DNA from: Curvularia sp. ZM96 | Taxonomy: Eukaryota > Ascomycota > Dothideomycetes > Pleosporales > Pleosporaceae | Length of the DNA: 64,000 bases | Reading direction: 5' to 3' | NCBI GenBank assembly: GCA_022457065.1 | Contig: JAJGBQ010000006.1 | Coordinates: 1,922,001-1,986,000, forward strand | Part shown: one piece after another, positions 9,321-19,228 of the stretch | Layout of the letters: each line of letters begins with the position of its first letter | Numbering within the stretch: position 1 is the first letter of the stretch | Position numbers and translations under genes: made by a program | Notes under the pieces: generated by a model | The model's database searches: none | What the model was told of the DNA's origin: nothing | The model's input: only the letters and a program-made list of their open reading frames with translations

Positions 9321-12047
9321 CTACCATCGTCCAGCGCCGCCGTAGTTGTTGTTGGAATAAAGCGAAGAAAACCCACTTTGACCTTGCCCATACAGGCCCT
9401 GGCCAGCCATGCCACCTTGGTGCAGCCTTGCCTGCAAGATACTCGGGTCTTGTACATCAGCAAGGCCACCTCCTCCGGAGGAGGAAGTGTTTGCGTGCCT
9501 ATGCTTCTTTCCCTTTTTCTTGGATTTCTGCGAACCAGATTCCTGGTAAGCGCCAGGCGAAGGCCCATAAGGGAAGCTCAGGAGGCCAGGGGCAGGGGCA
9601 GGTGTGGAGGTAGTGGGGTGTTGATTAAGAAAGGAAGGAAACATTGACTCACGCTTTCCAGCATCAGCTAGCCTAGCACCACCGTCCATGTTGCGGCTGC
9701 GAAGCAGATCCTGATACATTGCATCACTGTTGTTCCTTGCATTGGCGCCTGACCCATAGGGTAGACCGCCAGTAGCAAAGCCGTGACCTTGACCAAACAT
9801 ACCAGTCCCGCTGACAGGAGGCGTGCCAGTGGGCTTCAGTCCTGGAGGCGGTCCTTGCACGTTGGTGAAGAATTGTCCGCCCAGAGGCTGGTGCTGGGAC
9901 ATTGGATTGAACTGGTTGGCGTTCTTGGGCATCATCGAGTTTTGCTGGTTCATCAATTTCTGGTTCGCGACGGGCTGCACATTTGCAGAAGCCGAAGCAC
10001 TATCGTTGGCGAAGCTGAAGCGAGATGTGTGCCTGTTGTGTCCCGAAGCATTTCCAGTCATTCCATGCTGCTGTGGCTGCGCGTTCTGCATGTTACTCAG
10101 CAGACCGGTAGACTGAGTGCCAGACTTGAAGTTGGAAAGCAGAATTTGCTGCTGCTGCTGGGGCGTCAGGCCTCTGTTGCTCAGTCCCAAGGTGCTGAAA
10201 TCCTCGGCCAGAGGCGTGTTTTGGCCAAAGAGGCTTCCACCAAAACCCTGCTGACTGGGTGGTGCGATCGCATGTTGATTGAGGTGGTTGCTGCTCGTTT
10301 CAGGTCCGTCCTCGGGTTCTCCGCCCAACTGTAAGCTACCGCCTGCAGTTGCCTCGGTGTCCTCTCGTTCGGCAGCCGGTGCTTGTTGCTGGGAGGCAGC
10401 CTTAGCTTCAGCCTCAGCTTCACGTAACGTGGCAAGTTCCTTCTCCTTTTCCTTCATAGCACGGCGCTTTGCACCGCCATTTGGATCGAGCAGCTGAGGG
10501 AATTCGGTGACAGCCTTCAACTCTTCCTCGGAAAGCACTGCACTAGAGAACACAAACTTGAAATCAGGCGAGCAGATGATCTTCAGCAGGTCCGGGAAAT
10601 CTTTGTTGCGGGGCTTGGAGGAACGTGTAGTGGACGCGGGCGCGGATGGGGAGATGGACTGTGAGGTCGTAGACTTTGATGCTTGTGGAGACTTTTCCTT
10701 GTCCTTGTCCTTGTCCTTGTCCTTCTCTTTCTCTTTCTCTTTTTCCTTCTCCTTCTCCTTGTCCTTGTCTTTCTCCTTCTCCTTTTCCTTTTCTTTCTCC
10801 TTCTCTTTTTCCTTCTCCTTCTCCTTGTCCTTTCCTTTCTTTTTCGGAGCTTCTGCTGGTTTGGGTGCTTTCGATGCTTGGGCGGGGACCGCATTCGTGA
10901 CCATAGGACTAGCATTATTCGAAGCGGTCGTTGACCGACTTGCACGACGTTCTAGCAGAGCTTTGTTGCCCCAGTTTGCTGTAGCAGGCAGACCAGGTGC
11001 GTCGTGTATTGAGCTAGAAGTGTCCGTACTATCCTGCCGGTGCATCGGAGTTGCGGCGGCGACAGGAGGCCCTTGATGAGCAGGAGGGGCGGGTCGGGAC
11101 GTTGACGACTGGGACGGCTGTTGCGTTTGAATCGAGTTCATCATGGAAAGGTCTTGGCGGGTGAAACTGTCGTTGTCTTCACCGGGCTCGTGTAGGAACA
11201 TGCAGTTGCGATTGTTGCATGTCTCGCCGCGAAGATAGGCCGAACAGTATTTGGTTGTACCAAATTGTGCTCTGTATGGTGTCAGCTTGCTAGATGACAC
11301 ATGGCATGAAGGAGCTGTTGCTTACCTCAATACTCTGTCGCCGTTGTGCGAACCGTCGACAGCGGCGATACACCTCTCGGCATCTTCCTTGCGAGCAAAC
11401 GTTACATAGACACCAACCGACTGTTGATGCTGTGCGTTCTCCTTGGCCTTGCTCACAACGATCTTCAAGATCTTGCCATATTGACCAAAGTAGTCGTCGC
11501 CGCGAAGCGTCTTTAGCAGTTCATCTTCACGTACTGTCGGTTGAAGGCCCGTAACATATACAAGGTTCTTCTGGACGACGCGGAGACCGGAAAGATGCTT
11601 GCGGCTGAGTGAGTCGGCTTCAGCCTTTTGTGCCTCCTTTTGCCGCATCTGCGCATTCTTCTTGGCCTTTTGCGCAATCTGTTGCTTGTGCTGTGCCATC
11701 CTGCCCAAGGTCAGAGAGTGTTCATACATGGAAAGAGCAAGGGACCCACTCTTCGGGAGAGATGGTCTTCCACTCGATTGTGGAGTCATCGTAGGGTCGG
11801 CGGCAGGCGGGGCATAAGCCGTTCATGGTCGTCTTGATGTTGTTGTAGCAGAACTGGCATATCTGGGGACATGTGTTAGCATCACGGCCTGAGGCAGCTT
11901 CACCGAGTTTTGGCGAGGGAAGCGCACTTGGTAGCCACAAGGACAGGGCCGGAAGTTCCTATCTGACAGATCGAACTCCTCGACGCAGAGGGGGCAGCAC
12001 TCCTCCTCGTCATCATCGACGAACTGGTCTTGCTGCATCCGAGACAT
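9321..12047 (-). CDS. NOT4: CCR4-NOT subunit NOT4, RING E3 ubiquitin ligase
   Basis: Exons 12047-11928, 11862-11750, 11700-11326 and 11271-9321 give 852 aa if read to the TAG at 9321. The order is diagnostic for Not4: a C4C4 RING (CCPLCVEEFDL ... CPACRRPYDDSTIEW, about 17-66), a basic linker rich in Lys/Gln, an RRM (QKNLVYVTGLQP ... GVYVTFARKEDAE, about 122-197) and a CCCH zinc finger (YCSAYLRGETCNNRNCMFLH, about 212-231). The rest is disordered and Gln/Asn-rich with a Lys/Glu tract. The protein acts in mRNA turnover and co-translational quality control as the E3 module of CCR4-NOT. It is transcribed divergently from the complex I gene across 381 bp. The 3' end is uncertain: a phase-compatible donor at 9652 could replace the last 110 codons by the long exon at 8762-6139. 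Confidence 0.92.
10694..10840 (-). repeat. Coding hexanucleotide tract for Lys-Glu/Lys-Asp repeats in NOT4
   Basis: Tandem GAGAAG/GACAAG-type units encode about 48 residues of alternating KEKEKE and KDKDKD. The pure purine strand makes long spurious Leu/Phe/Ser ORFs on the other strand. Such tracts are slippage-prone, so length variation between strains is expected. Confidence 0.9.
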
Positions 12048-12428
12048 GGTGGGCGGTGTGCGGTGGGTGTGCGTTGCAAGGTGTGGTGTAAAGCGTAAAG
12101 GGTGGCGCCCGGGGGCAGATTGATGGATGAATGCGGGGATGGGTTAAGAGGTGGGGTGGTTTGTACGCAAGGCCCGGAAGGAAATCGCTGAAGGACAAAT
12201 AAACGCCGGCCGGGTTGTCGCTGTCGCTGTAAGAGGGATCCACGGAAGGGTGATGGGGGTTAAGAGGCTGCAGCTGCGTGATGGGACACCAGGTTCCGCT
12301 CCACGCTACTTACATAAGCATGCGTTTCGCGGGTTGAGCTGCGAACTTCACGACGTCGTCGATATCACCACCCCCAGTCGCCCTTCCCCGCCGCATCGCG
12401 TAGCCTCTCACCACCACCTTTGCAAACC
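12048..12428. promoter_or_regulatory. Divergent promoter, NOT4 / complex I 30 kDa subunit
   Basis: 381 bp between two start codons facing outward must hold both core promoters and leaders. No TATA box stands out. Fungal housekeeping promoters are often TATA-less. Confidence 0.6.
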
Positions 12429-13450
12429 ATGGCTATGCGGCTAGCTGTAGGCCGGCCATTGGGCGCCGCCGTCCGCGCCTCGGGCTGCTCCCGCAACGCA
12501 GTGCGCACCTTTGCCTCGACGGCCCTCCGGCCCAAGGAAGTCGCGGGACCCGCTTCCGAGACACCAAACATGCGGGTACGCACCAGCAGACAGTGGAAGC
12601 TGGAGACTATCTTCTAACACCGTGTTCAGTTTGCTCCCCGCGACGAGACCGGCAAGCTCAAGGCCGCCATTGTCAACCCGGCAGACCACTTCAAAGAGAA
12701 GGGTGAGGCGCTGCACAAGTACGGACAGTACATCATGTCATGCCTGCCCAAGTTTGTTCAACAGTACGTTACGAAAGTCTAAGGGGGAGAATTGTGTCTG
12801 ACAGCTGGGCAGATTCTCGGTCTGGAAAGACGAATTGACCATTTATGTCGCTCCCTCGGGCATCATCCCTACGTTCACCTTCCTCAAGTATCACACTGCA
12901 GCCGAATACACCCAGATCTCCGACATCACTGCCGTCGATTATCCCACCAAGGACCAGCGCTTCGAGGTCGTGTACAACATGCTAAGCATCCGCCACAACT
13001 CGCGCATCCGAGTCAAGACATATGCCGACGAGGCAACCCCAGTACCCAGTCTGTGCGATCTCTACGACGGCGCCAACTGGTATGAGCGTGAGGTCTACGA
13101 TCTCTTCGGTGTCTTCTTTGTCGGACACCCTGATCTGAGGCGAATCATGACAGACTACGGCTTTGATGGTCACCCGCTGCGAAAGGACTTCCCCATGACT
13201 GGATACACTGAGATCCGATACGATGAGGAGAAGAAGCGAATTGTTGTGGAGCCACTTGAGATGACGCAGGCGTTCAGGAACTTCCGTGGTGGATCATCAG
13301 CATGGGAGCAGGTTGGTCCAGGTGATGATCTCAAGCCAGAGACTGTAAGTGCTAGCATGATCCAAACTTTGGCTCCGACATCTAATATGGACACAGTTCA
13401 AACTGCCAACACCAAAGCCAGAGCCCCCGAAAGAGGAGGAGAAGAAATAG
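12429..13450 (+). CDS. NADH:ubiquinone oxidoreductase 30 kDa subunit (NDUFS3/NuoC type)
   Basis: Exons 12429-12575, 12630-12763, 12813-13344 and 13397-13450 encode 288 aa, the usual length for the fungal 30.4 kDa subunit. An Arg/Ala/Ser-rich N-terminus lacking acids (MAMRLAVGRPLGAAVRASG) is a mitochondrial presequence. The family signature ANWYEREVYDLFGVFFVGHP is intact, followed by PLRKDFPMTGYTE. The last exon is only 54 bp (FKLPTPKPEPPKEEEKK). The protein sits in the peripheral Q-module arm of complex I near the N2 cluster. Exon junctions were confirmed by continuity of NMR|FAPRD, VQQ|FSVWKDELT and PET|FKLPTP. Confidence 0.96.
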
Positions 13451-14156
13451 AAGACTTGGACTATTTGAGTTGTACATACCTGCGAATGAATGTGCCAGTG
13501 CGCCTTCCAATATCTGCTGCTCAATCGGTGGCTTGTTGCTACTTGGTGCTGATCCTTGAAGAGACTGACGTGAAACTTTAGCTGACCGAAAATGACTATG
13601 CGGTAGATGCGCTTGCACTTACGACATGCAATTGGTAAGACTAGGACTAGGATACCTCCATCCTAGTTGTTCTACCATCGGCCATAAGGATCATGCCAAG
13701 CAAAGTTCGCAATTCGACGCCCGTTCTGGTAAGCGCAGCGGATCCCGCTTTCAGCTGCCCCCAAGTCACGGGTGGTAAAAACGTGGGCATTGATTCTTGA
13801 GTCATTCTCAATGGTACAGCGAGGCGTTTGTGGTGTAGAGTAATCTTGAGTACCGGTTAGCGTGTTACCGAGCTCGCATTTCTTCGCCCAAAGATACCCC
13901 GCTTTCTAGTCCTAGATCCCCACTACCGTACCTTGTAGGAGGCAAGAGCATCGGAACATCGGTTTACGATGCCGAAAAGGTGACAGAATCAAGGACATCC
14001 CGTATAGCGAGCTAGGTCGTACGTAAAGCAAGTCGTCTTCCGACTTTCTACCAATCACAGACGATGCTCAAACTGCAGTGTACCATCTCCGTCTCGGTCT
14101 CACGTGTATTGACATAAATATAAAAGCCAGCTGCTATCCCACGATGCTCTGCAATC
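13451..14156. other. Intergenic region upstream of the DUF1349 gene
   Basis: 3' flank of the complex I gene and promoter side of the next gene. No other coding or RNA feature recognised apart from the TATA-like element listed separately. Confidence 0.6.
14119..14125 (+). promoter_or_regulatory. TATA box of the DUF1349 gene
   Basis: TATAAAA within an AT-rich patch, 38 bp before the first in-frame ATG and 89 bp before the second (14208). This spacing makes the first ATG very close to any transcription start. Confidence 0.5.
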
Positions 14157-14840
14157 ATGATCGCGTCTCTAGTACTCGCTTTCTTAGCACAAATCACCAC
14201 TGCCACCATGCCAAACACAACTACCACTATTCAGCCCTTCAACCTCTCTGCACCAGCAGGGACGGATATCTGGCGCAAGCCCCCGTCTCACAACGCATTC
14301 AATGCTTCAACCTATCCCTCGGAGCTCCCGACGTACCAGCTCAAGGACTTCCAACGAGCAAAGCTCACCTTCGCCCTTCCGCCATCAGGCCAGCTCCGCC
14401 AGTACGACCAAGCAGGCCTGCTACTCCACCTTACTAAGCCCGGGGTACCCGCCAACGAAACCAAATGGGTCAAGACTGGCATTGAGTTTTACTATGGAAA
14501 GCCGTATGTAGCGACCGTGGGCTGTGATACGTGGTCCGACTGGTCGCTCGTGCCCATGCCTGAGTTCAAGAACGGCACTCAGCCTGGCGCGACTATTGAA
14601 GCAAGGAGGGAGAGCGATGTGCTAGGCAAGAGTCTGTGGATCTACTGGATTGTGCGAGATGAGACTGGAAAAGAAGTAGAGAGACGTCCATTGAGGGAAG
14701 TAACTTGGTTCCTCGCTGAAGAGGACTGGGATGTGAGCATTGCGGGATATGTTTGCAGGCCGACTACAGAGGGAGGCGAGGAGATGCTCGAGGCCGAGTT
14801 CAAGGAAGGTGTGGAGATTGAGGTCACTGAATCCAAGTGA
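14157..14840 (+). CDS. DUF1349 (concanavalin A-like fold) protein
   Basis: Intronless, 227 aa from the first ATG. Family marks are DIWRKPPSHNAFNA near the N-terminus, a central LRQYDQAGLLLHL, then KTGIEFYYGKPYVATVGCD and WSDWSLVPMPE. These fit DUF1349, a beta-sandwich family related to lectin/glucanase-like folds, including proteins once called regulation of enolase 1. There is no proven enzyme activity. The start is ambiguous. From 14157 the protein gains a hydrophobic leader (MIASLVLAFLAQITTA) that would make it secreted. From 14208 (MPNTTTT) it would be cytosolic, and the TATA spacing favours that start. Confidence 0.8.
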   Translation: MIASLVLAFLAQITTATMPNTTTTIQPFNLSAPAGTDIWRKPPSHNAFNASTYPSELPTYQLKDFQRAKLTFALPPSGQLRQYDQAGLLLHLTKPGVPANETKWVKTGIEFYYGKPYVATVGCDTWSDWSLVPMPEFKNGTQPGATIEARRESDVLGKSLWIYWIVRDETGKEVERRPLREVTWFLAEEDWDVSIAGYVCRPTTEGGEEMLEAEFKEGVEIEVTESK

Positions 14841-15122
14841 GAGGGTATCGAATTAGGCTTCTGCAGTGTTAAACAGAACAGTGTAACAATTCGTTTGCAT
14901 GTCTCACATGTCTGAAACCCCCAAGATCACCTTCATCTACCGTTCTACTTTTGACAAACAAACAATCTCATAATCTCATATCACGTCCAGAACAAACACT
15001 GCACCTATCCGCCTCCGCACTCAGCTAACCCACTTTCTTCTCTTACTCACGCAACCACAGGCGTTTTCCCACTGCCAAACAAAACCTTGAGACCACAACA
15101 AGAAAAAAGAACGACCGCTATC

Positions 15123-16263
15123 ATGGGTCGCGTGCAGCTCTACTGCCCGAGCACCAACAGGACCGTCGACGACTTCGTCATCGGCGCGTTCCAGCAGCCA
15201 GAGCAAGTGCTGCAAGGCGTGCGTCTCGCCCTCGACATCAAGCATGCAGCGCTGTTCACAGTCGAGGCCAAACCCATTTCCGATCCGCACAGCCTGCACG
15301 AAGACCAGCGTGTGCTTGTTGCCGCCAGCCAGGATGAGAAGATGCTACCGGATGCACCGTACGGCTACGTGCGCTACGACGGCGAGGAGATGGGCGATAT
15401 TGATCAGGATGTGGAGGGTTATGGGCTTGATTGGCAGGTACTTATTACTTCCCCAGTCTCTTTCCACCTGTTTTGTATTCTCACTTTGAACATTGTAATT
15501 CACTTCCCTCTTTCCCTCTCTCCTTCAGGCATTGCACACCACCACCACCCTTCCTTCTTATCTACCTTTATGTTGCACGTACTTACTTCTAATCCCTTTT
15601 TCTCCCCCACAGGACCTCACCGACACCGAAAAACGCCTCCACATCACCTTCCTCGCGGCCTCGAAATCCACAAGCCGGAATAAACTGCGCATCACACGCG
15701 ACTACAGCGGCGTACGCGCCGACCTGCTTTCGATCCAGCAGTCTGATCTCAGTACCGACAACAACAGCAGCAGCAGTAGTACCAAGCTTTCGAATACTAC
15801 CACTCAGCATGAGGATCTGATTCAGGACCGCTGGGGCATACCCCTCGAGCACTTTTTACGTCAGGTAACTATCCCTTCTGCGGCTACCGCTTCGACGACA
15901 AGTAGCATGAAGTATCCCTCGTACGGCTCAAAGTCGCAATCCACGGGTTCTGCTTCCTCGGTAGCTGTTACCACATCGACCTTGACGCCAGCGACGATCG
16001 CTGCACTGGCTGTTCTGGCGTCTTGCTCGCACGGGCAGGCGAGACTTGCGGCTGAGGTGCTGAGTGAGGCCATCGCGATGCGTTTGGGGAGGAAGGATCA
16101 GGAAGAAAAGGAGGAGAGACTCAGGGAGGACGATGTTGGTAACGCGATCGAGATTATGTATGAGAGGGCGGGTGTGGTACCGGTTAAGTTGACAGCGGGG
16201 AAGAAGACGAGGAAGAGGGCGAAGGGGAGAGCGGCGAGGAAGGCGGGTAGTGGTGGTGCGTGA
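15123..16263 (+). CDS. Conserved-looking protein of unknown function, 321 aa
   Basis: Not recognised. Two exons (15123-15437 and 15613-16263) are separated by a pyrimidine-rich 175-bp intron, long for this window, with DWQ|DLTD joined in frame. The N-terminal 100 residues look folded (MGRVQLYCPSTNRTVDDFVI, HEDQRVLVAASQDEKMLP), with a beta-rich pattern that could be ubiquitin-like or doublecortin-like; this is a guess. Ser/Thr-rich linkers follow, then a helical segment (TPATIAALAVLASCSHGQAR ... AIEIMYERAGVVPV). A very basic tail (KKTRKRAKGRAARK) could be a nuclear or nucleolar signal. Confidence 0.75.
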
Positions 16264-16598
16264 GAGGGGAGGGAAGTGGATGTGAAAGATGATATGGATA
16301 CGAGAAGATGGGGACGTGAGAGGGAGTGCAGATGTAGGAGACGCTACGGAGGTGATTCACCGACACAGATCGAGCCGTAATGAGAGGACGAAAGATGAGA
16401 ATGTGGAATGTACGAGTAATGATATGGGCACAAAAGTCACGTTGACCTTGGCGGATACGGAGTTTTGGCATTTTCGTTGATAAGAGAAGAAATATGGTTC
16501 AGGAAGTTATACTCACAATCGGTATCACGGTCTTCTAAGAGAAAACAATATTGCGTTTTCGTCTTGCAAAAGCCAGGACGCAGTCAGTCAGAGCTACT

Positions 16599-16971
16599 AT
16601 GAAGCTTTCGATTCTCGTGTTGTTCACTGGTATCCTGCCCGTTTGTCACAGTACTAAGTATGAAGACACTGGCAAAGGAACAGCACCTGCCATGGACACT
16701 CACGACTTGAATGGCAAGCCTCGAAGAATACTATACACACGACCACTCCATGCAGCGCTATGGAGCCGAGAAACGCATGTCCAGGAGTAGATCGTCAGCC
16801 ATGCAACAAAATTGGAAAGAAGCTGTTTACGAGACGAGCACAAGAGCCAAGACGAAGGACGTGGACGGGGTCATACGAGAAGGAGAGTGGAATGTAGGTG
16901 GTGTATTAGACGAGTTCAAGAAACGGAAACGAGACTCTAGAGATATCAGCACGCAAAACGGATGCTTATAA
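16599..16971 (+). CDS. Possible very small secreted protein, gene model uncertain
   Basis: The ATG at 16599 opens a good signal peptide (MKLSILVLFTGILPVCHS). Two models exist. Unspliced, it stops at 16790 (63 aa). If a 61-bp GT...AAG intron (16658-16718) is removed, the frame passes into a second open frame ending at 16971 and gives about 103 aa, with a hydrophilic Arg/Lys/Glu-rich mature chain and one Cys at the end. The AAG acceptor is weak, and phase agreement alone has a one-in-three chance. I recognise no family. Confidence 0.3.
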
Positions 16972-17069
16972 AAATAGACCATAAGAAAACCCAATGCATA
17001 TCCCCAGTTCATGAGGTAATCGCTCTATACTTACTGCCCTAACCAACCTTGAGGAAACAAAGATGCCTC

Positions 17070-18295
17070 CTACGCCGCATGAGCAGCTCTTTGCGCAGTG
17101 GTACGGCTGCGAACCTCGTTCTGCGTAACTTCCAGGTGCGTCCCGCTCTTGTTCTTCTGGTAATGAAGCGACTTGGGCGGCGAAACGTTGACGTAGTCTT
17201 CATTGTCCTTCTCGATAACACCAGGGGTAGAGACATGGGTGCCCTCGATCAAAACCTTTTCGTTCTCTGGAATATCAAGAGTGGCATTGATCTTGGGCTG
17301 TGCTTTCCTTGTACCAATCGGGGGGTCGAAGCGCTTGCGGAGCGTCTCGATCATCTTGCTGAACCAAAACCAGTTGAGGCCGTTGAGGATGAGATTGGAG
17401 GCGAGATAGGCAGAGATAAGCCAGAGTGGGATGGTATTACCGGCAGCGTATTGAAGAATGTCGTTCTTGAAGGCTGCGTTGTTGACAAGAGTATCGTCTG
17501 AGAGCTTGCCAACTTCAGGGTCGGGCTGTGGGACGGTGCCGGCTCTGAATGCATGGTAGACGTCGGAGAAGACACGGATCGACTGGTACGTTCCCCAGAC
17601 AAGACGGCAGGAGAAGAAGGTGAAAAGGAGGACGATGCCGTTGACGAACTGGATCGTGCTCCCGGTCATGTTGAGCTTGTCACAGAACCAGTGGATATTA
17701 AGGAAGGGCGAGGAGAGTTCGTAGAGGATAAAGGCACACGCATAGTAGTTAACAAATGGGCGCTGTGTAGAAAATGAGTACTATGTTTCAAGGTATTCAG
17801 ACGAAGACTTACGAAGCCTAGACCAAAGACACAGAGGGCAGAGATGGCATGGAACAACATGCCGATTCCAAAGATGTGGACATTCTGGACGGTAATGACC
17901 AAGTCCCACAGGAAGTAGCCTCCAGCAAATGCCTGGATCAAGCCAGAGGCACCGGTATATCCATGCACGCGCTCTATGCTGTCCATGTGAGTCAGCTCGG
18001 TATCTGTCCACATGACCCACAGTGCCAGGGCGCAGATGAGAGTGCTCTGGACAAAGGAGACAATGTGGACATCCCAGTTGAGCCTTGTGCGAGCGTTGAA
18101 GGACGAGTAGATGCGGGGGAAGAAGATGCGGGAGAAGGCTGGAGAGATGACGCGGTAGGTGATGTCGTAGAAGGCATAGGCGATGGCGACTTCGTGGAAG
18201 TGCAGAGGCAGCGTCCTGAGCGAGAGATATTCGGCCACGGGCTCAACGTATTTGACCAGGCCCTCAGGGCGCGGGATGGGGAACGGATCGTGCAT
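17070..18295 (-). CDS. TLC-domain (TRAM/LAG1/CLN8) multi-spanning membrane protein
   Basis: Exons 18295-17813 and 17762-17070, joined as GLGF|RPFVNYYA, give 391 aa. I start at MHDPFPIPRP, since the upstream in-frame extension is low-complexity Pro/His. Several hydrophobic helices occur (VSFVQSTLICALALWVMW, GGYFLWDLVITVQN, IGMLFHAISALCVFGLG, IVLLFTFFSCRLVWG). The HIFGIGMLFHAISAL region fits the conserved TLC core, so it is an ER or Golgi lipid-related membrane protein of the TMEM56/FAM57 type. The C-terminal 90 residues are polar and probably cytosolic. It lacks features that would call it ceramide synthase. Confidence 0.85.
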
Positions 18296-19228
18296 GGTGG
18301 TGTAGGGTGGAGCGTGCGTGGAGGGCGGAGGAGTGATGTAAGGGCGCCGGTGGGCGCGCGCAGGCAGAAGCAATGGAGGCCAAGAGAGAGCAGGAAGCCA
18401 CAAGCGTGGCGGGGTACCGTGTCGTCTTTATACCGTCAGGCAGAATGAGCTCAGCCGCGGGGGTACAGTCACGGTGGTGTAGTCGTCTTGAGGAGCGTGC
18501 CCAAGGATGCGAATGACGACGGCGCAAGGCACAAGGGCGCTGTTCCAAGGACCTAGGCCGAGGTGCGGCTAGTGAGCCGGCCAGGGCTGCTCACGCTGCG
18601 CCAAAAGCACACGACACGTTCGTGTAGGCGCTGACTTGGTGGGAAGAGATGGAGACGCAGCCACGGGACCACGTCATTTCCAACCATGTTCCATCTCTCT
18701 GTATACGCGGTGCACGGCCATATGGATATGCCAGTAGTCATACCAGTGCCGCCTAGAGCTCCCGAGGAGAACCCGTCTGTAGCCTATCGGACCAGCGACA
18801 CTCGGGCGTATAGAGGACAGAACCATTGCGGAACTTGTTGCCTACAGTCATCCGGAGTCTCTGCATCCCAGTCCAGTCGACGCCGCAGACGCGCAATCAG
18901 GTGACGTCGTGTTTGGCATATGTCCAATAAAGAAGACTAGTCCATCCATGTGCTGTGCTGTAAGTTATGCGTTGCCAACACTATGGAGGGCCGATGTAGA
19001 TCCAGACAAAAGCATTTGTGAAGTCACAAGGCCTGGAAAACATCCCAGAATCCATGTATAGCTCGAAACCAAGTATGTTTGCTTTCCTTCGTACAGGCAA
19101 AGTCAAGATTGACGACGGATGGCGGGGAACGCGAGGTACGCGACAGTGCAGGGATCATGGTGCTTCAAAAGTTCCCACGCCAAGGTGGGATATGGACAGC
19201 CCAACTCTACCCTCCCGATGCTGCAACC
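18296..19228. other. Divergent intergenic region, TLC gene / seryl-tRNA synthetase
   Basis: Must hold both promoters. The in-frame extension of the synthetase frame back to 19079 lacks an obvious reason to be translated. No other gene recognised. Confidence 0.55.

Noticed and set aside
10507..11076. 189-codon plus-strand ORF rich in Leu/Ser/Phe
   Set aside because: It is the reverse strand of the NOT4 Lys/Glu repeat and neighbouring coding sequence.
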